DNA from: Clostridia bacterium
GTDB lineage: Bacteria; Bacillota; Clostridia; Oscillospirales; Acutalibacteraceae
NCBI GenBank assembly: GCA_017397845.1
Contig: JAFQHU010000012.1
Location: 1-56,270 of the forward strand
Reading direction: 5' to 3'
DNA length: 56,270 nucleotides
The notes under the pieces were generated by a model. That model did no database searches, was not told the DNA's origin, and worked only from the letters and a program-made list of their open reading frames with translations. Both the position numbers and the translations under genes were made by a program. Shown here one piece after another: positions 49,064 to 56,270 of the stretch. Position 1 is the first letter of the stretch, and each line of letters starts with the position of its first letter.

Positions 49064-49180
49064 AAAAAATGTGACGCAGTATTCATGTACCGGAATCTGC
49101 ATTTGTGGGGGCAGTTATTATATAATCAGGTTATGTTGAAAGTCATGGTTACAGTGTGGTATAATAAGTGTGACTAATAG
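49064..49180 (+). repeat. promoter repeat, copy A (3' half only)
   Basis: Matches the 3' half of copies B and C: GACGCAGTATTC, a TACCGGA block, a GTTATTATATAATC block, then TTGAAA (49136-49141), 18 bp, TATAAT (49160-49165). It drives the broken hydrolase and reductase-nuclease genes. A palindrome CGTCAGA-A-TCTGACG (49024-49038) lies just before it. Confidence 0.85.
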
Positions 49181-49205
49181 GAACTTGAATGAGAGGTGAA
49201 AGAGT

Positions 49206-49949
49206 GTGCATTATGTTGAATACGGAAAAGAAAACAACAACATCATCCTTCTTTTGCATGGAGGTGGTTTATCGTGGTGGAATTATGAAGATACAGCAAA
49301 ATCACTTCAAAAAGATTTTCACATAATCTTACCGATACTGGACGGGCACGCAGAAAGTGATAAACCTTTTACAACCATAGAAGACAACGCCGCTGAAATC
49401 ATAGCTTTTATTGATACACATTTTGGAGGTTCTGTTTTTATGATTGGAGGTTTATCTTTAGGCTGACAGATTTTACTGGAGATATTGTCGCAACGCAACA
49501 ATATTTGTAAATACGCTATCATTGAAAGTGCATTAGTTATACCATCGAAAATAACGCATTCTATGATAAAGCCTGCGTTTGGAAGTTGTTATGGGTTAAT
49601 ACAGTACAAATGGTTTTCCAAATTACAATTCAAGTCGCTTAAAATTAAACCTGATTTGTTTGATTGTTATTATAAAGATACTTGTGACATATCCAAGAAT
49701 GATATGATTGCATTCTTGCAGGCAAATTCACTGTATTCTTTAAAAGAATCTATAAAAAGCTGTGAAGCAAAGGTTTTTGTATTTGTTGGTGAGAAAGAAA
49801 ATAACACAATGTTAAAATCTGCTGAAATGATTCATCAAACTTTACGGAATAGTTTTTTGCAAGTTATTCCTAAGTTATATCACGGCGAGTTTTCCATAAA
49901 CCACGGCAAAGACTATGCAAATAAAATCAGAGAGATAATTGAAGAGTAA
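49206..49949 (+). pseudogene. alpha/beta hydrolase disrupted by one in-frame TGA
   Basis: GTG start at 49206 nine bases after GAGAGGTG. The first 86 codons give an alpha/beta hydrolase N-terminus: LLLHGGGLSWWNYE (oxyanion region) and GGLSLG, the nucleophile elbow with Ser. The next codon, at 49464-49466, is TGA where Gly (GGA) is expected for the GxSxGG elbow. The same frame then continues without another stop to 49949, including HGEFSINH near the end with the catalytic His. A single GGA-to-TGA change explains it. Without recoding only an 86-residue fragment is made. Next gene starts 26 bp later. Confidence 0.8.
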
Positions 49950-49975
49950 TAAAATCAATTTGACGAGGTGTGAAT

Positions 49976-51253
49976 ATGAACAGACCGTACATCATTTGCC
50001 ATATGGTAACCTCACTTGACGGAAAGGTTACAGGTGATTTTTTAGGAAATCCCGAATGTGTAGCTGCTTGCGAAACCTATTACGAGATTAATCGCAACTT
50101 AAAATCGAACGGATTTATTTGTGGCAGAGTCACAATGGAAGGCAGCTTTACAGGTGGATATTATCCCGAACTTTCAGAATATGAGCCCGTGCGTCACGAT
50201 ATGGATTTAAAGATGGATTTTATTCTTGACGATATGACCGGCTTTTACGCTATTGCCTTTGACCCGAAAGGAAAGCTTGGTTGGAAGTCAAATAAAATTA
50301 TCGACCCTGACGGTGACCCGGGATATGACGGTGCACAGATTATTGAAGTGCTGACCGAGCAGGCAGATGAACGATATTTAGGTTACCTTGAAAGCATGGA
50401 AATCCCGTACATATTCGCAGGCGAAACCGAAATCGATGTTGAGCTTGCACTCTTCAAGCTTAAAAATATTATCGGATGTGATACTCTGCTTTTAGAGGGC
50501 GGAAGTATTGTAAACGGATATTTTCAGAGAGCAGATGTTATTGATGAGCTGAGCCTTGTTGTTGCTCCCATTGTTGCTGATAAAAACGATAAGCCGTTAT
50601 TCACAGACAGTACACTTTCAGGCTTTGAAGTAGTTAACGCAAAAATCGAAAACGGTGTTACAGTTCTGAACTATCTGAAAAAAATAAAAGAGTTGGACGA
50701 AGAACAATCGCTCATCAACAAAATTGATTATACAATAAAATATATTTGGGAAAATAAGATTAAAGAGGACTATAACAATGGATGGCTTCTTAAAGAAGAT
50801 ACATTGAAAAACGCATTTTATTTTCATCTTCGTAGCATACTCGGAGACTTGCTTGACAAAAACGATATACGGGTTTTTACAGAATTTACAGATGAAAAAT
50901 TTAAGGGAACCGGATATCGTCCCGATATGGTAATTGCAAAAGTTAACTTTGACTCAGATGACAGTTATTACGAAAATTACATAACGGATTGCCTTGCTGT
51001 TATAGAGTTTAAATACAAACAAGGCTTCAATTCTTCAAATGATATTTATGAAGATTATAAAAAGCTTCATAAGTATGTTGATAACATAAAAATCAACTGC
51101 AGATTATATATGGCAACCATTTGGGAGTATGAAGATGATGAAACTTGTTGGGAACCTGAAAACAGCCAATGGGCATCCGGAAAACTCACAGAACTGAATG
51201 CTTCATATAAACGAAATTCAGATGAAATGAATTTCTATATTTGTGAGCATTAA
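49976..51253 (+). CDS. RibD-like reductase fused to a PD-(D/E)XK-like nuclease domain
   Basis: 425 residues from ATG 49976, seven bases after GAGG. The N-terminal half (about 1-235) is a RibD C-terminal/dihydrofolate-reductase-like domain: IICHMVTSLDGKVTGDF, CDTLLLEGGSIVNGYF and DELSLVVAPIV. A linker (LDEEQSLINKIDY) leads to a helical and beta domain of about 190 residues with FTEF, GYRPDMVIAKV (Asp) and LAVIEFKYK (Glu-x-Lys), the D...ExK pattern of restriction-type nucleases. I know of no standard family with this pairing. A read-through of two fused genes is possible, but no internal start or stop is seen. Last gene of its cassette. Confidence 0.75.
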   Translation: MNRPYIICHMVTSLDGKVTGDFLGNPECVAACETYYEINRNLKSNGFICGRVTMEGSFTGGYYPELSEYEPVRHDMDLKMDFILDDMTGFYAIAFDPKGKLGWKSNKIIDPDGDPGYDGAQIIEVLTEQADERYLGYLESMEIPYIFAGETEIDVELALFKLKNIIGCDTLLLEGGSIVNGYFQRADVIDELSLVVAPIVADKNDKPLFTDSTLSGFEVVNAKIENGVTVLNYLKKIKELDEEQSLINKIDYTIKYIWENKIKEDYNNGWLLKEDTLKNAFYFHLRSILGDLLDKNDIRVFTEFTDEKFKGTGYRPDMVIAKVNFDSDDSYYENYITDCLAVIEFKYKQGFNSSNDIYEDYKKLHKYVDNIKINCRLYMATIWEYEDDETCWEPENSQWASGKLTELNASYKRNSDEMNFYICEH

Positions 51254-51297
51254 ACGCTAACCGCAACAAGAAAACAATTGCACTCTAAAAACATACG

Positions 51298-51320
51298 AAG
51301 TGCAAATTTTGCACTTTTCA
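51298..51320 (+). terminator. palindromic terminator after the fusion gene
   Basis: AAGTGCAAA (51298-51306) and TTTGCACTT (51308-51316), then TTTC. The unit AAAACATA..AAGTGCAAATT is repeated directly at 51287-51308 and 51320-51339. Confidence 0.55.
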
Positions 51321-51340
51321 AAAACATAAAGTGCAAATTC

Positions 51341-51597
51341 AGGGAACAAATTGTACTTATTTACAGTCAGTTTGTTCCCTAAATTTTTATAAATCGAAAA
51401 AACCACGTTTCAAGTGACCACATTGGTCTCTTGAAATTTACGAGAATAAAAGTGGTAAAAGGGTCACAACGACCCTTCACCAAAAATCTGACGCAGTATT
51501 CGTATACCGGAATTCTACATTTGTGGGGGCAGTTATTATATAATCAGGTTGTGTTGAAAATTGTGGTGCGGGTGTAATATAATTGTTTGGATAAATG
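51341..51597 (+). repeat. promoter repeat, copy B (complete)
   Basis: About 257 bp. In order: terminator-like hairpin AGGGAACAAA (51341-51350) with TTTGTTCCCT (51371-51380); hairpin TTTCAAGTGACC (51408-51419) with GGTCTCTTGAAA (51425-51436); hairpin AAGGGTC (51459-51465) with GACCCTT (51471-51477); then GACGCAGTATTC and a promoter TTGAAA (51554-51559), 18 bp, TATAAT (51578-51583). The gene-free 51254-51745 interval consists of this repeat plus the terminator and operator described separately. Confidence 0.85.
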
Positions 51598-51677
51598 AAA
51601 TTTTATTAAATAGCCTCTTTCTTAAACAGAACAATGGTGTTATTCATAAAAGTAACAGCGCAACCCATCAAAGTAAC

Positions 51678-51728
51678 ACCCTAAAGGGTAGATTTTTAGC
51701 TTGAAATATGAAAAAATATGGTTAGAAT
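51678..51728 (+). promoter_or_regulatory. second promoter and palindromic operator for the XRE membrane protein
   Basis: ACCCTAAAGGGT (51678-51689) is a perfect palindrome. TTGAAA (51701-51706), 16 bp, TAGAAT (51723-51728) is a weaker promoter. GTAACA-type units repeat just upstream (about 51650-51678). Autoregulation by the XRE product is inferred. Confidence 0.5.
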
Positions 51729-51745
51729 AAAACGGAGGTGTTTCT

Positions 51746-52372
51746 ATGGAATTTTCTCAAAAGCTAAAAGAACTGCGAAGCAAAAAAGGCGTGTCGCAAG
51801 CCAAGGTCGCGGCTGATATACATATTTCACGTTCTGCTGTTGCAAAATGGGAGAACGGTTTGGGATTGCCGAATGACGAGTCACTCAAACTATTAGCTGA
51901 TTATTTTAGTGTTACAATTGACGAGCTTATTTCAAACAAGAGCAACGAGGAAATCCTTGTGTCAAAGAATAAGACTATCGACCAACAAAAAAAGGTCATC
52001 ATCGGCTTCGCTGCAGGTTGCGCTATCGGTCTGTTTATATTAGGGTTCATCTTTATCGAGCCGCTGAGAGATAGCTTAACTCAGTTAGGCATCGGTGTTA
52101 TTTGTGTGCTTTTCGGTATCTTCAATATGTGTGGAAATATCGGCTCAATCCATTGGTATAATCGTCGCAAGGTCACGAAAGAGAATCAGAAAGTGTATTG
52201 TATGTTTGTCGGTCTTGGAACACTTATTGTAGGCGCGGCTATAATTGTCGGCGCTGTTATACAAGCATTGGGAAACATAACGGCAAGTGGATGGGTAATA
52301 GGTATAGGCGTTTTGATTGGATTAGTTTTTATCCTATACGCGCAATTCAAATATAACAGGGGATTATTTTGA
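51746..52372 (+). CDS. XRE-type regulator with C-terminal membrane domain
   Basis: 208 residues. The N-terminal HTH_3 domain (about 5-62: KLKELRSKKGVSQAKVA, SRSAVAKWENG, LADYFSVTIDELI) is followed after a short linker by four predicted membrane helices (about 90-108, 113-130, 151-172 and 179-198) and NRGLF. Such one-component, membrane-tethered regulators occur near resistance and bacteriocin genes in Firmicutes. Ribosome site CGGAGGTG. It occupies one unit of the cargo array, between repeat copies B and C. Confidence 0.85.
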   Translation: MEFSQKLKELRSKKGVSQAKVAADIHISRSAVAKWENGLGLPNDESLKLLADYFSVTIDELISNKSNEEILVSKNKTIDQQKKVIIGFAAGCAIGLFILGFIFIEPLRDSLTQLGIGVICVLFGIFNMCGNIGSIHWYNRRKVTKENQKVYCMFVGLGTLIVGAAIIVGAVIQALGNITASGWVIGIGVLIGLVFILYAQFKYNRGLF

Positions 52373-52405
52373 CTATCAAATTCCAATTTATCAATTAAAT
52401 ACTTT

Positions 52406-52664
52406 AGGGAACAAATTGCACTTATTCACAGTCAGTTTGTTCCCTAAGTTTTTATAAGTCGAAAAAAATCACGTTTCAAGTGACCACATTGGTCTCTTGA
52501 AATTTACGAGCATAAAAGTGGTAAAAGGGTCACAACGACCCTTCACCAAAAATCTGACGCAGTATTCATATACCGGACTGCTACTTTGGTGAGGATAGTT
52601 ATTGTATAATCGGGATGCGTTGAAAGTTATGGTGTAGGTGTGGTATAATTATCTTGATAAATAA
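52406..52664 (+). repeat. promoter repeat, copy C (complete)
   Basis: About 259 bp, same order as copy B, with scattered substitutions: hairpin AGGGAACAAA with TTTGTTCCCT, the GTGACC/GGTC hairpin, the AAGGGTC/GACCCTT hairpin, GACGCAGTATTC, then TTGAAA (52620-52625), 18 bp, TATAAT (52644-52649). It fills the 52373-52683 gene gap and drives the nitroreductase-like gene. Confidence 0.85.
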
Positions 52665-52683
52665 GAATACGGCGGGTGATTAA

Positions 52684-53439
52684 ATGAACAATTATTTATA
52701 TGATATGATTTTCAAAAGAAAATCTTTTCACTTGTTTAGAAATACAGGAGATGAACATATTACAGATGATGAACTTAAAGATATTGAGAATGAATTCAAT
52801 AAATTTAGGCCGTTAGTTGAAGATATTAACGTAAAAATGAAAATAGTTAAAGACTCTACAACTTGTAAAAGAGGTCAAGAATATTGCATACTTTTATATT
52901 CTGAAAAGAAAGATAATTATTTACAAAATATAGGTTATATCGGAGAACAATTAGATTTGTATTTAGTATCTAAAAATATCGGTACACTATGGTTTGGCAT
53001 TGGCAAAGTAGAAGAGCAACAAATAGATGGTCTTGATTTTGTTATAATGATTGCAATAGCGAAAATTGATTCAGAAACAAAATTCAGAAAAGATATGTAT
53101 AAAAGCAAAAGAAAGGAATTATCAGAAATATGGAACGGAGATTATTATACAGATATAGCAAACATTGTGAGGTTTACACCAAGTGCTTGTAATACTCAGC
53201 CTTGGCTTGTAGATGCTTCAGAGCAAGAAATTAAAATTTATAGATATAGAAAACCGGGTAAAAGAGGCATTATGCCAATAGAAAAAGTTAAACATTACAA
53301 TCAGATTGATATTGGGATTTTCTTGTGTTTTTTAGAATTATGTTTAAATAAAAACAACATTGAATTTGATAGAACTTTATATGTTGAAGAAAATGCTGAT
53401 AATGAAATAAATTTAACAGCAACATATAAAATCAATTAA
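52684..53439 (+). CDS. nitroreductase-like flavoprotein
   Basis: 251 residues of the TM1586/nitroreductase type: MIFKRKSFHLFRN (about 9-21) matches the N-terminal R(R/K)S motif, NIGYIGEQLDLYLVSKNIGT (about 79-98) the central helix, and FTPSACNTQPW (about 164-174) the conserved SxxNxQPW motif for FMN binding. Members reduce nitro groups or quinones with NAD(P)H. The gene is strikingly AT-rich, like the 1-4 kb cassette. It is the last unit of the array. The RBS is weak (GGCGGGTG). Confidence 0.8.
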   Translation: MNNYLYDMIFKRKSFHLFRNTGDEHITDDELKDIENEFNKFRPLVEDINVKMKIVKDSTTCKRGQEYCILLYSEKKDNYLQNIGYIGEQLDLYLVSKNIGTLWFGIGKVEEQQIDGLDFVIMIAIAKIDSETKFRKDMYKSKRKELSEIWNGDYYTDIANIVRFTPSACNTQPWLVDASEQEIKIYRYRKPGKRGIMPIEKVKHYNQIDIGIFLCFLELCLNKNNIEFDRTLYVEENADNEINLTATYKIN

Positions 53440-53674
53440 CAAACTCAAAATTGTAATATCAAGAATTATCCGTGAACCTTATGTTTTCCCTCCTCTGATT
53501 ATTTAATGTAGAAAAAATCGAAAATCATACAGAATCACGAAACAGTAAAAAACGATGTGCGAAACAAGGCTTGAAACCTTATATATCAAGGCTTTTAAGC
53601 ACCTATATAATTTTTAGTACAATAATCGAAACAAAAAATTTTATAGAATTATCTTCAAACCCCATAAAACAAAA
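53440..53674. other. gene-free spacer
   Basis: AT-rich DNA between the nitroreductase-like gene and the hipA terminator. It holds a loose inverted repeat around AGGCTTGAAACCTTATATATCAAGGCTT in pieces (about 53569-53596), but no gene, promoter or further copy of the promoter repeat was found. Confidence 0.5.
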
Positions 53675-53714
53675 AAACTACCTCGCAGGATGACTATTCC
53701 TTGCGAGGTAGTTT
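53675..53714 (-). terminator. terminator after hipA
   Basis: AAACTACCTCGCA (53675-53687) pairs perfectly with TGCGAGGTAGTTT (53702-53714). A-rich sequence to the left gives a T-run on the minus strand. Confidence 0.85.
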
Positions 53715-53737
53715 GCAATTATAACGATATTTACTTG

Positions 53738-54985
53738 TTATTTATAACAGACATCAAATGCAGGTCGCATCTCTTCAACCTGTTCACGATTGATTCCGTA
53801 TTTTGTTGCGAGCTGCTCCCAGTTGTTTCTTACTACACTCAGAATTTCTTCAGCGATGCTTTCAGCATCATTACCTTTCATATCAAAATACTCTGCTGCT
53901 TCAACAGCCAACTCAATTGAAATACTGTTGTCGTAGCTGTCAACATTCAAGGCTAATGTATCTCCGTAAGGCACAGGATTTACATCATATAATGGAGACA
54001 GCTTCCATCCTTTTTCTGCCAGAATAAAGCCGTGGTTTCTCAGATGGTCGTCTGTATTTGATACAGCCATATTAAATACTATACGCTTAAAAAGCTCAAG
54101 TAAATCCTCTTTGGGATATGCACCGTAGGACTTTATAAATTCAACAATATCAATATAGCTTGAACCGTCATCACCTGATGCACCGTCACTCTTACCGAGC
54201 ATCGTCATAGCAGATGCAAAATGAATTCTCCTTTTTCCGTTTCTGTCAAAGCGTTTAACAAGAAAGGTGCTTCCGTCCTTTGAGAATTTTTCTAATTTGG
54301 ATTCGGGTACATCAAGCTTACACATTCTTGCTAAATCATGTACAACCTTTTCCCATGCACCAACATTGTAATCGTCATTTTTAGAGGGAAATTTAGCAAT
54401 CCACAGGTTGCCCTTTTCATCTTCAACAGTTGCTTTTGGTCTTGCTCCGCCAAGTGACGAGCCGGGCTTCAATAATTGCTTGAGCCACTTTTCATTCAGG
54501 ATGTTTTCATCCTTTTCAAACTGACGGGATGCTTCTTCTAAAGAACGCAGAGTTGCCCATGGTGGTGCAGCTGTTTCTTTATCATCTGATAAAAACGGAC
54601 CGTCTTCTGTTTCTTTTAATCTGATTGCACCCACACGGGTTTCATCATATACACCAAGCAAGAAATCGCTGTCATAGAGCTTGTTTGGTTTTCTGTCTTC
54701 TTTTCGTGCCTGTATTGCCTCACGGCGTTTCATAAGCACTCTGCCCCAACGGTCAGGCGAAGCATCTGCAAACAAACCAAAAATCTGTTTTGTTGTGTAT
54801 TGTCTTCCTGTAAACATTGAAAGGTCCGGGTCAAGATGGTAACGGAAGTTTGTGTTCCTCAACCACTCTTCATCATATTCAAATGAATAATGCTCTGTCC
54901 CTCGGAGCGAATCCACATACAGAACGCCTAATTTCTGAGGCTCTGCAGAGCTGAAATCCTCATATACAAAAATCTTCTTTTCCAT
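53738..54985 (-). CDS. hipA: HipA-type Ser/Thr kinase toxin
   Basis: 415 residues. N-terminal HipA domain (LGVLYVDSLRGTEHYSFEYD), FADASPDRWGR, then the kinase core: SSLGGARPKA (P-loop-like phosphate binding, about 175-184), HLRNHGFIL and SPLYDVNPVPYG with the metal-binding Asp. Known HipA toxins phosphorylate glutamyl-tRNA synthetase, slowing translation and causing persistence. Its ATG overlaps the antitoxin stop by one base (TAATG). Confidence 0.93.
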   Translation of the reverse strand: MEKKIFVYEDFSSAEPQKLGVLYVDSLRGTEHYSFEYDEEWLRNTNFRYHLDPDLSMFTGRQYTTKQIFGLFADASPDRWGRVLMKRREAIQARKEDRKPNKLYDSDFLLGVYDETRVGAIRLKETEDGPFLSDDKETAAPPWATLRSLEEASRQFEKDENILNEKWLKQLLKPGSSLGGARPKATVEDEKGNLWIAKFPSKNDDYNVGAWEKVVHDLARMCKLDVPESKLEKFSKDGSTFLVKRFDRNGKRRIHFASAMTMLGKSDGASGDDGSSYIDIVEFIKSYGAYPKEDLLELFKRIVFNMAVSNTDDHLRNHGFILAEKGWKLSPLYDVNPVPYGDTLALNVDSYDNSISIELAVEAAEYFDMKGNDAESIAEEILSVVRNNWEQLATKYGINREQVEEMRPAFDVCYK

Positions 54986-55305
54986 TATTTATCTCCCTTC
55001 GGAGCTCTCTTTTTTACTTGCATATTCATATCTTGCATCTTTTTGCCAAACTCATCATCCTTGGCAACGAGCAGTAAATCCTTATCCATATTATTAAGAG
55101 CATGTAAAACAGCGGCATAAATTCCTATAGCAACAGACGGGCTTCCTTTTTCAACATTCCAAAGCGTTGCACGGCTTATTCCGGCTCTCTCTGCAACAAG
55201 CTCTACAGATAATTGTCTGCGAAGTCGGGCTAATTTAATCTGTTCACCCATTGTTTCCAATATTTTCTCTGTACTCGGCAATACCGTTACTGCTTTCTTA
55301 CCCAT
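54985..55305 (-). CDS. hipB: HipB-type XRE antitoxin
   Basis: 106 residues from ATG 55305, after AGAGGTGA. An HTH_3 domain (about 19-70: IKLARLRRQLSVELVA, SRATLWNVEKG) is followed by a basic C-terminal tail (MQVKKRAPKGDK). It neutralises HipA and represses the operon. The promoter at 55332-55360 holds a perfect 16-bp palindrome likely bound by this protein. Confidence 0.9.
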   Translation of the reverse strand: MGKKAVTVLPSTEKILETMGEQIKLARLRRQLSVELVAERAGISRATLWNVEKGSPSVAIGIYAAVLHALNNMDKDLLLVAKDDEFGKKMQDMNMQVKKRAPKGDK

Positions 55306-55321
55306 ATTAATCACCTCTTAT

Positions 55322-55374
55322 AATGTTTATAATTATAAACGAAATGCAGCAATTTGTCAATATATATAAACATT
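55322..55374 (-). promoter_or_regulatory. hipBA promoter and operator
   Basis: Minus strand TTGACA (55360-55355), 17 bp, TATAAT (55337-55332). GTTTATAATTATAAAC (55325-55340) is a perfect palindrome covering the -10. An outer pair AATGTTTAT (55322-55330) and ATAAACATT (55366-55374) flanks the whole promoter, suggesting two HipB dimers. Confidence 0.85.
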
Positions 55375-55536
55375 ATTATATTATGCTCCATTTTAATAAT
55401 TATTATTCTCCGAACAATAAAACTACTCAAATCCTATGGAACACGCTTTCGCGGAGTAAAGTCCGTTTTATTGGACAGTAAAATTTGTATAATGACTATG
55501 GACTATGATATAATTTTTGTCAGGAGGTGGAGAAGT

Positions 55537-56270
55537 ATGAATGACAAAGGCTTCTTCTATGCCGATTACAGTGTCGGTAAAGTAACCGTCGCATCAAAAA
55601 CTGTTGATGCGGGACAATATACGGTTGAACTACTCAATCAGTATTACAAGGATGATACTGCCGCAAGAATATCTGTTTTCAGAGCCGAGAATTGGGAGCT
55701 TGAAGATATGCTCTCCAAAGGCTATTTAAATCCCCGACTTTTTGTTGAAGCCGTAACCGTAATCAACAATATATTTACTGTCCTGCCGAAGCTCAAGCCC
55801 TTTAATCTGATTGACATTGGCCAAGAAAAGGAACGAATTGCAAAGCTTTTCACTTATGAAAATGCCGAAATATTAGATGAATACTTCCACCGTAAGGGTA
55901 AGCTACAGAATATCAAAGAGGAATATATTATCCTCGGAATCCTGTCGCCCGAATATGATAAGGACTTTTTTACTAAGGCAGAAAAGCTGCTGAACGAGGC
56001 AAACACAACTCTCGGATTTTACGATAACCTCGGTGATGATATTACTCTTGCGTTCAATAAGCTCAAAAGGTTTGTGTCAAGACTCGGTGAATTGGAGAAA
56101 TTCAGTAAAGAACATCTATCGCAACTTGCCACCGACATTTTCGGTGAAAAGGTTATTACCGTCAACACAGAATACACATCGGAAAGCTTGGTTGCACGAA
56201 GGCTGTATTTCAACAGCTTTTACAGCTTTATTGTTACGGATTTATTTGAGGGAATACAGTACGGACATTA
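55537..56270 (+). CDS. partial unknown gene running off the window
   Basis: ATG 55537, eight bases or so after AGGAGGTGG, opens a frame that stays open for 244 codons to the window end. No domain is recognised with confidence; the visible part is helical and acidic, e.g. GFFYADYSVGKVTVASK (about 5-21) and NNIFTVLPKLKPFNLIDIG (about 74-92). No membrane helix or signal peptide. A promoter-like pair TTGTAT (55485-55490) and TATAAT (55509-55514) lies upstream. Codon use resembles the core genes more than the AT-rich cargo, so it may be chromosomal or element backbone. Confidence 0.75.
   Translation, partial: MNDKGFFYADYSVGKVTVASKTVDAGQYTVELLNQYYKDDTAARISVFRAENWELEDMLSKGYLNPRLFVEAVTVINNIFTVLPKLKPFNLIDIGQEKERIAKLFTYENAEILDEYFHRKGKLQNIKEEYIILGILSPEYDKDFFTKAEKLLNEANTTLGFYDNLGDDITLAFNKLKRFVSRLGELEKFSKEHLSQLATDIFGEKVITVNTEYTSESLVARRLYFNSFYSFIVTDLFEGIQYGH

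Noticed and set aside
49464..49466. TGA recoded as Trp, Gly or selenocysteine
   Set aside because: Neighbouring genes use TGA as stop, no SECIS-like structure was noticed, and a single GGA-to-TGA change is simpler.

Overview
The window looks like a chromosomal stretch of an anaerobic, probably gut-dwelling Clostridia (Oscillospiraceae/Ruminococcaceae-like; inferred from gene content, not from a marker tree). Supporting signs are the ctsR-mcsA-mcsB-clpC heat-shock operon with textbook CtsR operators, a HydS-type sensory [FeFe]-hydrogenase cluster, ferredoxin-linked indolepyruvate oxidoreductase, Gram-positive Shine-Dalgarno sequences, sigma-A promoters and many dispersed palindromes typical of this group. 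No rRNA or CRISPR array is visible; one tRNA gene (Pro, TGG) is present.

Layout. 1-4.0 kb: accessory left end with a transposon-type tnpV, then a very AT-rich three-gene cassette (toroid-fold protein with a membrane tail, nucleotidyltransferase, MoaA-like radical SAM enzyme) next to tRNA-Pro. 4.3-10.5 kb: metal-dependent repressor, YkvA-like protein, a Cys-rich small protein, then the CtsR regulon operon. 10.6-19.6 kb: YbaK, GH36 alpha-galactosidase, GH43 glycosidase, MalY/PatB lyase, membrane phosphoesterase, MATE transporter and a small secreted protein with a structured leader. 19.8-26.2 kb: MTA/SAH nucleosidase and a redox-sensing cluster (two PHP phosphoesterases, two DRTGG proteins, an RsbW-like ATPase, HydS, a C_GCAxxG_C_C protein). 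26.3-36.1 kb, minus strand: araD and GH30 for plant-glycan use, and a six-gene operon for aryl-pyruvate oxidation (Na+ symporter, two PaaK-type ligases, IorA, IorB, ACT protein) from one strong promoter. 36.2-42.5 kb: a decayed SLOG gene, an XRE regulator, an EF-G paralogue, DUF6291 and a CopA copper ATPase with an extra C-terminal metal-binding domain.

42.6-56.3 kb is a mobile/accessory region. It has a large serine recombinase, ParB-like protein, MOBP-type relaxase, MobC, an oriT candidate and a Cys-rich VLP protein, all on the minus strand. This is followed on the plus strand by an array of cargo genes, each preceded by a copy of the same promoter-bearing repeat (three copies, the two complete ones about 258 bp). 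Cargo comprises an alpha/beta hydrolase broken by one TGA, a RibD-like reductase fused to a PD-(D/E)XK-like nuclease domain, an XRE protein with a membrane domain, and a nitroreductase-like protein. A hipBA toxin-antitoxin pair and a partial unknown gene end the window.

The two most promising undescribed items are the toroid/nucleotidyltransferase/radical SAM cassette (1038-4004) and the repeat-promoter cargo array (49064-52664) with its reductase-nuclease fusion. Both readings come from motifs seen by eye; no database search was run.
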